DNA of 8,696 nucleotides. Source: JACVRW01 sp035705985 (GTDB lineage: Bacteria > Actinomycetota > Thermoleophilia > Solirubrobacterales > Thermoleophilaceae). The position numbers were made by a program, and so were the translations under genes. The notes under the pieces were generated by a model. It was not told where the DNA came from. It did no database searches and worked only from the letters and a program-made list of their open reading frames with translations. Where the stretch lies: positions 1 through 8,696 of the forward strand of contig DASSVP010000084.1 in NCBI GenBank assembly GCA_035705985.1, given 5' to 3'. Below, piece after piece: positions 1 through 6,041 of the stretch (position 1 is the first letter of the stretch; the number at the start of each line of letters is the position of its first letter).

Positions 1-49
1 TGACCCCCTCCTTACCATGGAGGTGCTCTACCGGCTGAGCTACGTCGGC
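1..49 (-). tRNA. tRNA-Thr (anticodon GGT), 3' part outside window
   Basis: The minus strand starts with acceptor strand GCCGACG, then TA, D-stem GCTC with its loop and closing GAGC, and an anticodon arm of CTCC/GGAG around the loop ATGGTAA. In that loop T33 is followed by GGT, which decodes ACC threonine codons. The T arm and 3' acceptor strand fall beyond base 1, so only about 49 nt of an expected 73-76 are visible. It lies 16 nt downstream of the protease stop codon on the same strand, with no obvious terminator between them, so shared transcription is possible. Confidence 0.93.
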
Positions 50-65
50 GCTGCCGACCTGCAGC

Positions 66-1001
66 CTAGAGGCAGAGCGGGCTGTTGACGAGCGTCCAGC
101 CGGAGCTCGTCACCGTAGTAACCCTCGTGCCCCAGCCGAGCACCGATGGCTCGAGGCCGGTCACGCCGACTCCGTGCGTCAGGTTCGACACGGCCGGCAG
201 CTGACCGATGCGGACCGGGCTGCCGGAGTCGCCGCCGTAGAGATAGCCGGCCCAGACGATGCTGTCGGCGTCCCAGTCCCAGTCGACGCCCTGGATGCGG
301 ACGATGTCGTTGAGATCCTGCTCCTGCTCGCGCGTGAGCTCGAAGCCCATGCCCGCGCGCGGCGTGCCGGGGGCGCCGCCCACGAGCCCGTGCCCGTAAT
401 GGGCCACGGGCTGCGGGTCGCCGCCCGCGAAGATGCCGCAAGGGCCGCCGATCGCGGCGATCGTCGGGAACACCCAGTCGCGGCGCTCGGGCGGAACCTC
501 GACGAGGGCGTAGTCCTGCCCGACGCCGGCGTCGCGCTTGAGGAGCACCCTGCCGAGCTCGACGAGCACGGGGTTGCCGCCGGTGGGCGCGACGGTCAGC
601 AGGATGACGGGCTCGTTTCCGTCGATGCAGTGGCCGGCGGTGCCGATCGCGACCGAGTCGCTCTTCTGGAAGACGTAGTTCATCGTGCAGATGAAGGGCG
701 AGATCATCATCGAGCCGGGCCGGATGCCGACCTGGCCGGGAAGCGGCGCGTCGACCGGAGCGGCCGCCATGCCGTTCGCGCGGACCTGCGCCTCGAGCTC
801 GGGCGTGAACCACGACGGGCTCTCGCGCTTCAGCTCGAAGACGTCACTCGTCCCGCTCTTGAACGACGCGATCGCCGCGTCCACCTCGGCCTGCGAGGGA
901 ACCTCGCCGTTCGCTCCCGGCGACGCCTGCGCGCCCACTGCGAACGCCAACGCCGCAACCATCGAAGCGAGCAAAGCCCGCACTACACCCTGAAAACTCA
1001 T
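66..1001 (-). CDS. Secreted trypsin-like (S1 family) serine protease
   Basis: This is a 311-residue exported serine endopeptidase. The N-terminus (about residues 1-28) is a signal peptide: MSFQGVVRAL, a hydrophobic core, and an A-Q-A-S type cleavage zone. Residues about 30-95 look like a propeptide or linker. The S1 catalytic triad is clear: His124 in GTAGHC, Asp163 in QDYALVEV and Ser259 in GGDSGSP. Cys105 and Cys125 flank the histidine and could form the usual disulphide. The position four residues before the catalytic serine is Tyr255, not Cys, so the common 191-220 disulphide is absent. The specificity-pocket position six residues before it is Tyr253, so trypsin-like Lys/Arg preference cannot be assumed. 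The start at 1001 is chosen because GGAGGT lies 4 nt upstream and the signal peptide begins there; an in-frame ATG at 1055 would add 18 residues with no signal-peptide character. The substrate is unknown. Confidence 0.92.
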   Translation of the reverse strand: MSFQGVVRALLASMVAALAFAVGAQASPGANGEVPSQAEVDAAIASFKSGTSDVFELKRESPSWFTPELEAQVRANGMAAAPVDAPLPGQVGIRPGSMMISPFICTMNYVFQKSDSVAIGTAGHCIDGNEPVILLTVAPTGGNPVLVELGRVLLKRDAGVGQDYALVEVPPERRDWVFPTIAAIGGPCGIFAGGDPQPVAHYGHGLVGGAPGTPRAGMGFELTREQEQDLNDIVRIQGVDWDWDADSIVWAGYLYGGDSGSPVRIGQLPAVSNLTHGVGVTGLEPSVLGWGTRVTTVTSSGWTLVNSPLCL

Positions 1002-1003
1002 GG

Positions 1004-1042
1004 CACCTCCCGGAGCACCCCTGCTCGACGCTCGGGAATGTA
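1004..1042 (-). promoter_or_regulatory. Candidate -10 box and ribosome binding site of the protease gene
   Basis: On the minus strand, TACATT (1037-1042) matches four of six bases of the -10 consensus. It lies about 35 nt before the ATG at 1001, which gives a leader of roughly 28 nt. A strong Shine-Dalgarno sequence, GGGAGGT, lies 4 nt from the ATG. No convincing -35 hexamer is visible. Confidence 0.4.
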
Positions 1043-1067
1043 CCCAGGTGCACAAACACGTAACGCA

Positions 1068-1095
1068 GGGTCGGGGAGCCGCGACTCCCCGACCC
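1068..1095 (-). terminator. 11-bp perfect hairpin, probable terminator of the membrane-protein gene
   Basis: Bases 1068-1078 (GGGTCGGGGAG) are the exact reverse complement of 1085-1095, with a 6-nt loop (1079-1084). The hairpin begins 15 nt after the stop codon of the minus-strand gene ending at 1111 and lies before the start of the protease gene, so it probably separates the two transcripts. There is no U-run on the exit side, so it is either a U-less GC-rich actinobacterial terminator or an RNA-stability element. Confidence 0.65.
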
Positions 1096-1110
1096 GATCG
1101 CGGTCAGGGC

Positions 1111-1491
1111 TCAGCCGATAACCGAGCCCGCGAACGCCAGCGCGATCGCGAGACCGCCCAGCGCAATCAGTGCGTTGCGGCCGGCCCGCGCGCCGCAGTA
1201 GACGGCCCCCATGCCGAGCACGAACGGCAGCCCGGTCCAGAAGACGACACACGTGACCAGTGCGAAGGCGGCCAGGATCCAGCCGGCCCGGGCGGGATCC
1301 TCGGCGTTCGGCAGGACGCGCCCGAACAGCACAGCGGCGAGGACCCCGCTTACGCCCACGCATACGACGTAGGGCCCGACGCCGCCGTTGTCGCCGCCGA
1401 AGTTCGCGAAGGCGAGGGCGACGGCCGTGATGACGAGGGCCAGCCCTGCGGCCAGCCACTCGTTCTGAATGCGGTGAATGGTGGTTGTCAT
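1111..1491 (-). CDS. Small multi-pass membrane protein of unknown function
   Basis: This is a 126-residue protein that I do not assign to a family. After a short polar N-terminus (MTTTIHRIQNEW) there are four or five hydrophobic stretches, at about residues 12-30, 38-57, 70-86, 87-101 and 107-124. Short charged loops separate them (GRVLPNAEDPARAG, GARAGRN), so nearly the whole protein lies in the membrane. Four cysteines or tryptophans in the third helix region (C81, W85) and C44 and C99 give no recognisable motif. The ATG at 1491 is preferred over an ATG at 1557, which would add 22 Arg-rich residues. A TAGCGT box ends 7 nt before the 1491 start and no Shine-Dalgarno sequence is seen, which fits leaderless initiation. 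It is divergent from the histidine kinase gene across 110 bp. That makes it a reasonable candidate target or partner of the two-component system, but this is only inferred from position. Confidence 0.72.
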   Translation of the reverse strand: MTTTIHRIQNEWLAAGLALVITAVALAFANFGGDNGGVGPYVVCVGVSGVLAAVLFGRVLPNAEDPARAGWILAAFALVTCVVFWTGLPFVLGMGAVYCGARAGRNALIALGGLAIALAFAGSVIG

Positions 1492-1498
1492 GGCGCCG

Positions 1499-1504
1499 AC
1501 GCTA
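1499..1504 (-). promoter_or_regulatory. Candidate -10 box for leaderless membrane-protein mRNA
   Basis: TAGCGT on the minus strand fits the actinobacterial TANNNT -10 pattern. It ends 7 nt before the ATG at 1491, which would place the transcription start at or next to the start codon. No -35 hexamer is recognised. Confidence 0.4.
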
Positions 1505-1518
1505 CGCCCGCGTCGCCG

Positions 1519-1557
1519 CCTGGTCATCAGCCGAATGGCCGAACCGCACCTGGTCAT
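1519..1557. repeat. 9-nt direct repeat CCTGGTCAT in divergent control region
   Basis: CCTGGTCAT occurs at 1519-1527 and again at 1549-1557, 30 bp apart (about three helical turns). An imperfect inverted half-site, ATGGCC (1535-1540), lies between the copies. The repeat lies between the membrane-protein gene and the histidine kinase gene, just upstream of both presumed start sites, so it could be an operator for the adjacent LuxR-type regulator. The repeat is direct observation; the operator role is inference. Confidence 0.4.
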
Positions 1558-1588
1558 TTTGGATGAGGAAGCACGGCGCCCGCGGGTG

Positions 1589-1594
1589 TACGGT
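1589..1594 (+). promoter_or_regulatory. Candidate -10 box for leaderless histidine kinase operon
   Basis: TACGGT ends 7 nt before the GTG start codon at 1602, and no Shine-Dalgarno sequence intervenes. The spacing suits a transcript whose first bases are the start codon. The -35 region is not convincing. Confidence 0.4.
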
Positions 1595-1601
1595 CGCCTC
1601 T

Positions 1602-2741
1602 GTGACGCGTCGGCAGCTCATCGACGTCGGCCTCCCGGTTGTCCTTGCCGCCGTGGCGGTGGTCGAGGTGTCGACGAGCAGCGACATCGACGCTCCGGCA
1701 CCGGTGGTGGCCATGTTCGCGCTGGGAACCACGGTGCCGCTCGTCTGGAGACGGCGTGCGCCGCTCCTGGTGCTCGTCGTGTGCTTGGCGTCCGTCGCCA
1801 TCCCCGACACCTCCTATGGCATCGCCGACAACGCGAGCGCGCCGTTCGCGGGAATCCTCGTCGCTGCCTACGCGGGCGGCGCGTACACGAGCCGCCGCGA
1901 CGGGTGGATAGCCGCGGCGATCATCGGCGTGCTCGTGCTGATCATGGCGGTCGCGATCGGCGAAGACGTGGTCGGGGACGCCGTGTTCATCGGCGGGATC
2001 CTCTTCGCCGTTTGGGGAGCGGCGAGAATCGTGCGCAGCCGGCAGGAGCTCGCCGCGGCGCTCGCGGCTCGGACGGTCGAGCTCGAGCACGAGCGAGAGG
2101 AGAAGGCGAAGCTGGCGGTCGCCGAGGAGCGGACGCGGATCGCGCGCGAGCTCCACGACGTGGTGGCGCACAACATCTCGATCATGGTCGTGCAGGCGGG
2201 CGCCGAGCGGCACGCGATCGGTGACGAGCGGCCGGAGACGAGCGAGGTGCTCGCGACGATCGAGAACACCGGTCGCGCCGCCCTGGCCGAGATGCGTCGC
2301 CTGCTCGGGATGCTGCGTCGCTCGGACGACGAGCTCGCGCTGGCCCCACAACCGAGCCTCCGCCATCTCGACGACCTCGTCGAGCAGGTCCGGGAGGCCG
2401 GAATGCCGGTCGAGCTGCGCATCGAAGGCGAGCCGCGCGCCATTGCACCCGGGGTCGACCTCTCCGCGTACCGCATCGTGCAGGAGGCGCTCACGAACGC
2501 GTTGAAGCACGCCGGGCCCGCTCGCGCGCGCGTGACCGTCTCGTACGGCGACGACGAGCTGGACATCGAAATCGCCGACGACGGAACCGGGAGCGAAGCG
2601 ACGGCCCCGCCGGGCGGGCACGGCATCGTCGGGATGCGTGAGCGGGTTGCCCTCTTTGGCGGCGATCTCGCCGTCGGCCGGCGCCGCGCGGGTGGGTATG
2701 CCGTGCGCGCGAAGCTGCCGCTCGACGGGGCCGCGCCGTGA
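1602..2741 (+). CDS. Membrane sensor histidine kinase, DesK/NarL class (HisKA_3 + HATPase_c)
   Basis: This is a 379-residue sensor kinase. Residues about 8-141 hold five or six hydrophobic segments with short loops and no sizeable external domain, as in kinases that sense the membrane or a partner protein. Residues about 144-175 form a charged coiled-coil-like linker (RQELAAALAARTVELEHERE). The HisKA_3 dimerisation domain follows, with the phospho-accepting His185 in ARELHDVVAHN. The HATPase_c domain has an N box with Asn299 in QEALTNALKH, a G1 box with Asp327 in ADDGTG, and a G2 segment GGHGIVGM at 338-345. All residues needed for activity are visible. No PAS, GAF or HAMP domain is seen. The GTG at 1602 is chosen because it gives a clean N-terminus before the first helix and sits behind a TACGGT box; an upstream ATG at 1485 would add a low-complexity Arg/Trp-rich leader. 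The gene overlaps the response regulator by 4 nt (GTGA), so the two are co-translated partners. The signal sensed is unknown. Confidence 0.95.
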   Translation: MTRRQLIDVGLPVVLAAVAVVEVSTSSDIDAPAPVVAMFALGTTVPLVWRRRAPLLVLVVCLASVAIPDTSYGIADNASAPFAGILVAAYAGGAYTSRRDGWIAAAIIGVLVLIMAVAIGEDVVGDAVFIGGILFAVWGAARIVRSRQELAAALAARTVELEHEREEKAKLAVAEERTRIARELHDVVAHNISIMVVQAGAERHAIGDERPETSEVLATIENTGRAALAEMRRLLGMLRRSDDELALAPQPSLRHLDDLVEQVREAGMPVELRIEGEPRAIAPGVDLSAYRIVQEALTNALKHAGPARARVTVSYGDDELDIEIADDGTGSEATAPPGGHGIVGMRERVALFGGDLAVGRRRAGGYAVRAKLPLDGAAP

Positions 2742-3403
2742 TCCGGATCCTGGTCGCCGACGATCAGGCGCTTGTGCGCGGCGGCCTGCGCAAGCTCATC
2801 GACGGCGACCCCGAGCTCACGGTCGTCGCCGAGGCCGGAGACGGGCTCCAGGCCGTGGACGCCGCGCGCGCGAGCAAGCCGGATGTGGCGGTCCTCGACA
2901 TCCGGATGCCGCACCTCGACGGGATCGAGGCGACGCGGCGCATCGTCGCGGCGCTCGGCGACCGCGTCCGGGTGCTCATGCTCACCACCTTCGGCCTCGA
3001 CGACTACGTGTTCGAGGCCCTCCGGGCGGGGGCCAGCGGCTTCATGCTGAAGGACGCGCCGCCCGAGGAGCTGCTCGACGCGATTCGGGTCGTTGCGGGC
3101 GGTTCGGCGCTGCTCGCGCCGGCGGTGACACAGGCGGTGATCGCCGAGTTCGCGCGCCGGTCGCCGAGCGCCGCGGCCGACGAGTCCCCGCGCCTGGCGG
3201 AGCTCACCTCGCGCGAGCGCGAGGTGCTGATCCTCCTCACGCGCGGACGCTCGAACGCCGAGATAGCCGCCGACCTGGTGGTCAGCGAGGCGACGGTGAA
3301 GACCCATGTCGCGCATGTCCTGATGAAGCTCGGCGTGCGCGATCGCGTCCAGGCGGTGATCTTCGCCTACGAGACGGGCCTCGTCTCACCGGGCGCGGTC
3401 TGA
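2738..3403 (+). CDS. NarL/FixJ-family response regulator (REC + LuxR HTH)
   Basis: This is a 221-residue transcription regulator and the evident partner of the upstream kinase. The receiver domain (about residues 2-118) has the acidic pair Asp8/Asp9, phospho-acceptor Asp54 in AVLDIRMP, the Thr83/Thr84 switch region and Lys105 in FMLKDAP. A linker of about 30 residues leads to a LuxR-type helix-turn-helix at about 154-216, with LTSREREVL, the GRSNAEIAADL turn and the recognition helix SEATVKTHVAHVLMKLGV. The GTG start overlaps the kinase TGA, so translational coupling is likely. Its length and domain order match the family, with no truncation. The stop codon lies 16 nt from the 3' end of the convergent tRNA-Tyr. 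Target genes are not known; the divergent membrane-protein gene and its own operon are the nearest candidates. Confidence 0.96.
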   Translation: MIRILVADDQALVRGGLRKLIDGDPELTVVAEAGDGLQAVDAARASKPDVAVLDIRMPHLDGIEATRRIVAALGDRVRVLMLTTFGLDDYVFEALRAGASGFMLKDAPPEELLDAIRVVAGGSALLAPAVTQAVIAEFARRSPSAAADESPRLAELTSREREVLILLTRGRSNAEIAADLVVSEATVKTHVAHVLMKLGVRDRVQAVIFAYETGLVSPGAV

Positions 3404-3419
3404 CGGCAGATCCGGAAAA

Positions 3420-3501
3420 TGGGGGGAGCAGGATTCGAACCTGCGTAGGCAGAGCCAAGGCGTTTACAGCGCCTCTCCTTTGGCCGCTCGGACATCCCCC
3501 C
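3420..3501 (-). tRNA. tRNA-Tyr (anticodon GTA), class II with long variable arm
   Basis: The minus strand folds as a complete cloverleaf. The acceptor GGGGGGA pairs with TCCCCCC. The D arm is of tyrosine type (CCGAGCGGCCAAAGG). The anticodon stem AGGCG/CGCCT holds the loop CTGTAAA, in which GTA follows T33. The variable arm has a GGC/GCC stem, and the T arm is GCAGG-TTCGAAT-CCTGC. The discriminator base is A at 3420, and the next bases are TT, so CCA is not encoded and must be added enzymatically. It is transcribed from the remnant gene side and converges on the response regulator gene. Confidence 0.97.
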
Positions 3502-3504
3502 GAG

Positions 3505-3740
3505 CTATGCGGAGGACGATTGTAGAGGCGGTCCCGCGACCAGCACGTCCGGGATTGGACGGCCACGAGCGACCTCGAACTCCGCGTACTTCGGTCCACC
3601 CAAGTGAGCCGGTCGCCGAAGTCCGCGATCAAGTCGTAGTGAGGGCTGTGCCCGAACGCGATCACGCGCGCGTCCTGACCGATGAGCCAATACAAAGCTG
3701 CTCGTTCCCCGACATCACCCTGTTCACGGAGCGGAAGCAT
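3505..3740 (-). pseudogene. Remnant of a small PD-(D/E)XK nuclease-like gene (group I intron-associated endonuclease type), core deleted
   Basis: From an ATG at 3740 one frame reads about 45 protein-like residues: REQGDVGERAALYWLI, then AFGHSPHYDLIADFGDRL. This resembles the N-terminus of the small PDDEXK_5-type proteins (GD.GE.A motif, then G.SP.DL.....GR), which I know from memory as common in Thermoleophilia. At about 3600-3606 the similarity jumps to another frame. That frame reads LGGPKYAEFEVARGRPIP and stops at 3505; I recall this as the C-terminal tail of the same family. The missing middle, roughly 70-80 residues, would contain the VQVKT-like catalytic segment. The simplest reading is one internal out-of-frame deletion, leaving no functional nuclease. 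The stop lies 4 nt from the 5' end of tRNA-Tyr. The family assignment is from memory of the motifs and is the least certain part; the change of frame is seen directly. Confidence 0.68.
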
Positions 3741-3828
3741 CCTGTTGGGAGAAGATCTCGGGCGTGGAAATTCGCCCCCCTCGATCGCCTGGAGGTCGAT
3801 GCTCCTCCGTGCCCTCCTTCGCCGCGTG

Positions 3829-3834
3829 TACCCT
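3829..3834 (+). promoter_or_regulatory. Candidate -10 box of the L,D-transpeptidase gene
   Basis: TACCCT ends 10 nt before the ATG at 3845, and no Shine-Dalgarno sequence is visible in the C-rich stretch between. This fits a leaderless or nearly leaderless transcript. No -35 hexamer is recognised. Confidence 0.35.
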
Positions 3835-3844
3835 CCCCGCGCGC

Positions 3845-4570
3845 ATGGTTCGCCTGGCTCGAGGACTCGTTGCGCCGGTGGCGCTCGCCGCGTTCGCGGT
3901 GACCGCGCACGCGCCGGCGGCGACGGCAGCCGTGGCGGTCGAGACGGCCGTCGTCTCGGACGAGCGCGCTGAGACCTATTGGGCGCCGGTCGCGAGGGAG
4001 GTTCCCGTGCGCGCGACCCCGGCGCCGGATGCACGCCGCGTAGGCACGCTCCGGCGGCGCACGTTCTACGGCTTCCGCGACGTCGTGGTCGTCCTCCGTG
4101 ACACGCTCGAGGGCCGCCGCTGGACGCTCGTCCGCTACCCCGGGCTGGGCGACCGCACGGGGTGGGTCCCGTCGGCCGCGCTCGGTGCCCGGAGCTATAC
4201 GGACCGCCGGATCGTCATAGACCGCGCGCGCACGCGCCTAACGGTCTTCAAGGAGGGCGCCCCGATCTTCTCGACCCGTGTCGGCGTGGGCGCGGCGTCG
4301 TCCCCGACGCCCGCAGGGCGGACGTATCTCCGCGAGCGCCTCGTCCCCGCCCGGCGGAACGGCATTTACGGCGTGCTCGCCTTCGGACTCAGCGCCCACT
4401 CCCGGCACAGGACCGACTGGCCCGGCGGCGGCCAGGTCGGCATCCACGGGACGAACCAGCCGTACCTCATACCGGGCCGGATCTCGAATGGCTGCATCCG
4501 GCTGACGAACGCGGCCATCCGCCGCGTGGACAGCCTGACCGGGGTGGGCACCCCGGTCCTCGTGCGCTAG
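3845..4570 (+). CDS. Exported L,D-transpeptidase (YkuD domain) with SH3-like domain
   Basis: This is a 241-residue peptidoglycan cross-linking enzyme. L,D-transpeptidases join meso-diaminopimelate residues of neighbouring stem peptides outside the membrane, a step that most beta-lactams other than carbapenems block poorly. Residues 1-29 are a signal peptide (MVRLARG, then a hydrophobic Ala/Val core). Residues about 45-115 read as a bacterial SH3-like module (VPVRATPAPDARRVGTL, later WTLVRY and GWVPSAAL), a plausible wall-binding part. The YkuD catalytic domain spans about 122-240: it opens with IVIDRARTRLTVF and carries GIHGTNQP with His201 and SNGCIRL with Cys217 as nucleophile, Asn215 replacing the more usual His, a known natural variant. 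The ATG at 3845 is chosen because the signal peptide starts there; an upstream ATG at 3764 would prepend 27 unrelated residues. The stop codon lies inside an inverted repeat shared with the convergent neighbour. Confidence 0.94.
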   Translation: MVRLARGLVAPVALAAFAVTAHAPAATAAVAVETAVVSDERAETYWAPVAREVPVRATPAPDARRVGTLRRRTFYGFRDVVVVLRDTLEGRRWTLVRYPGLGDRTGWVPSAALGARSYTDRRIVIDRARTRLTVFKEGAPIFSTRVGVGAASSPTPAGRTYLRERLVPARRNGIYGVLAFGLSAHSRHRTDWPGGGQVGIHGTNQPYLIPGRISNGCIRLTNAAIRRVDSLTGVGTPVLVR

Positions 4571-4594
4571 CCGAGGACCGGGGCACCGCCCCGG
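4538..4594. terminator. Chain of overlapping inverted repeats between convergent genes, possible bidirectional terminator
   Basis: Four arms pair with their neighbours. Bases 4538-4546 (ACCGGGGTG) pair with 4549-4557. Bases 4551-4562 (CCCCGGTCCTCG) pair perfectly over 12 bp with 4572-4583, around a 9-nt loop that holds the TAG stop of the transpeptidase. Bases 4578-4584 (CCGGGGC) pair with 4588-4594. The middle hairpin excludes both outer ones. The element sits between two 3' ends, 4 nt from the stop of the minus-strand gene, so it can act on both transcripts. No U-run follows on either side. Confidence 0.6.
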
Positions 4595-4598
4595 ATGA

Positions 4599-5999
4599 TC
4601 AGCCGGTCAGGGTCGGGTCGACGGCCTGGGCCGGGCGGGCGCAGCGCACGAAGCGGGCGCGGACGGTCCGCCTGTTGCCGGCCCGGTCCCGGACCGTCGC
4701 GACGATCCGGTGGCCGCCGGAGCGCAGCGGTCCGGCGTTGATCCGCACCGTGAACGAGATGCGCCTCACGCCGCGAAGCCTCCGCTGTACCAGCCGGCGC
4801 CCGTCACGCCGCACGCCGATGCGTGCCAGCGCCTGATTGTCACGGGCGGTGATCCGCACGCGGAACGCACCTCGAACGCATGCGTCGCGCACACCCGCGA
4901 TGCCGAGGCGCGGGCGTGTGCGGTCGACCTGTGCGGGAACCGCCTGGCAGGTCACCGTCACGGAGCTCGGGTTGGCCTCGACGTTTCCGGCTCCGTCCAC
5001 ACCCCGGAACACCACGGTGTGCTCGCCCTGGGCGACGGCGATGCGCGCGTTGCCGGAGCCGTCAGTGGCCACGGTCTGCTCCGCGCCGCCGTCGACGGTG
5101 TAGCGCACCGCCGCTGGACCCGAGCCACCCGGGTTATCGGTCACGGTCACGCCCACCTCGGTGGTGCTGACGCATCCGCTCGACGCCGAGGTCGGAGCGC
5201 AGCTGTCGATGGCCGCGTTCACGGCGTAGTGGATGATGTTCGCCCGCAGGTTCGCGGCCTCCGGCTGCGGATCGTGGAAGTTGTGCGTCGTCATGCCACC
5301 GATCAGCGTCAAGCCGCTGCACGAGCGGTACTCGGCGAGCACGATCCGGTTCGGGTCGACCGGCTCGGTCTCGTCGTCGTTGACGCGGCCGAGGATCAGG
5401 CTCGTCAGGCCGGGGCCCTGAACGAGCGCGTGCCCGAACGAGCTGCCCGAATAGGTCGTCGTCACGGGCGTGAACGGCCCGTTGAAGATCGGATGGCTCG
5501 CGTCGGCCGCGGCGACGAAATCGCTCTCGGTCGGGGAGGTGTTCGCCTCGTCGTACACGATCTGGCGACCGTCGTAGGACAGGCCGTCGCCCTCGTTCGG
5601 GGCAGCGTTGACGATCAGGCGCCCGCCCCGGTCGGTGAAGGCCTTGAGCGCGGCCTCGTGCGCGGCGAGGAAGGCCTCGAGCTCGTCGGCGGTCTCGTCG
5701 CCTCCGTCCAGGTAGATGAATCGAACGGACGGAGCAAACAGGCCGCCGGCGTCGGTGCTCGTGTTGACGGTCTGGAAGAACTCCTCCTCCCAGTTGTCCC
5801 CAAAGACCTGGGTCATCGCCTCGTCGTTCGTCTCCTCGCCCCAGGGCTCCCCCGCCTGGTCGCGCACGTAGACGTGCGGCGTGGTGACGGTGACGTCGCC
5901 CTCGGGCGGCGGTGCGGCGGTGGCGAGCGACGGTGCCGCCAGCATGGCGGCGATCGTCATACAGAGCAGGAAGCTGCTCCGGCTGCGGAGGTGACTCAT
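4599..5999 (-). CDS. Secreted protein with N-terminal amidotransferase/ThuA-like region and Ig-like C-terminal repeats
   Basis: This is a 466-residue exported protein of unknown activity. Residues 1-29 are a signal peptide ending in ATAA. Residues about 35-265 form an alpha/beta region: VRFIYLDGGD, a helix of about 20 residues, FTDRGGRLIVNAAPNEG, HPIFNG, and RIVLAEYRSCSGLTLIGGMTTHNFHD. This resembles the class I glutamine amidotransferase/ThuA-like fold used in secreted carbohydrate-related proteins, but I see no convincing nucleophilic Cys with His-Glu, so activity is doubtful. Residues about 277-351 are an Ig-like repeat of the bacterial OmpL47 type (VRYTVDGGAEQTV, GEHTVVFRGVDGAGNVE). Residues about 363-453 form a second, Arg-rich Ig-like unit (RITARDNQALARIGVRRDG, HRIVATVRDRAGN) with Cys374 and Cys453 at its ends. 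The ATG at 5999 begins the signal peptide and has a modest AAAGG 9 nt upstream. A surface-binding or adhesive role is likely but inferred. Confidence 0.84.
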   Translation of the reverse strand: MSHLRSRSSFLLCMTIAAMLAAPSLATAAPPPEGDVTVTTPHVYVRDQAGEPWGEETNDEAMTQVFGDNWEEEFFQTVNTSTDAGGLFAPSVRFIYLDGGDETADELEAFLAAHEAALKAFTDRGGRLIVNAAPNEGDGLSYDGRQIVYDEANTSPTESDFVAAADASHPIFNGPFTPVTTTYSGSSFGHALVQGPGLTSLILGRVNDDETEPVDPNRIVLAEYRSCSGLTLIGGMTTHNFHDPQPEAANLRANIIHYAVNAAIDSCAPTSASSGCVSTTEVGVTVTDNPGGSGPAAVRYTVDGGAEQTVATDGSGNARIAVAQGEHTVVFRGVDGAGNVEANPSSVTVTCQAVPAQVDRTRPRLGIAGVRDACVRGAFRVRITARDNQALARIGVRRDGRRLVQRRLRGVRRISFTVRINAGPLRSGGHRIVATVRDRAGNRRTVRARFVRCARPAQAVDPTLTG

Positions 6000-6041
6000 C
6001 TGGGAGGGCCTTTCGCGAGTTGTGGGGTGAGGGGCGGCGCC

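Noticed and set aside
1485..1601. Upstream ATG start for the histidine kinase
   Set aside because: It would add 39 non-hydrophobic Arg/Trp-rich residues and run through the divergent control region. The GTG at 1602 has a matching -10 box and starts just before the first membrane helix.
1868..3316. Long minus-strand open frame opposite the kinase and regulator genes (482 codons)
   Set aside because: It is antisense to two well-conserved genes, is Arg/Ser/Pro-rich with no domain, and is explained by GC-biased third positions.
1..3501. tRNA genes as attachment sites of an integrated element
   Set aside because: There is no integrase, excisionase or phage gene, and no duplicated tRNA 3' end is visible within the window.
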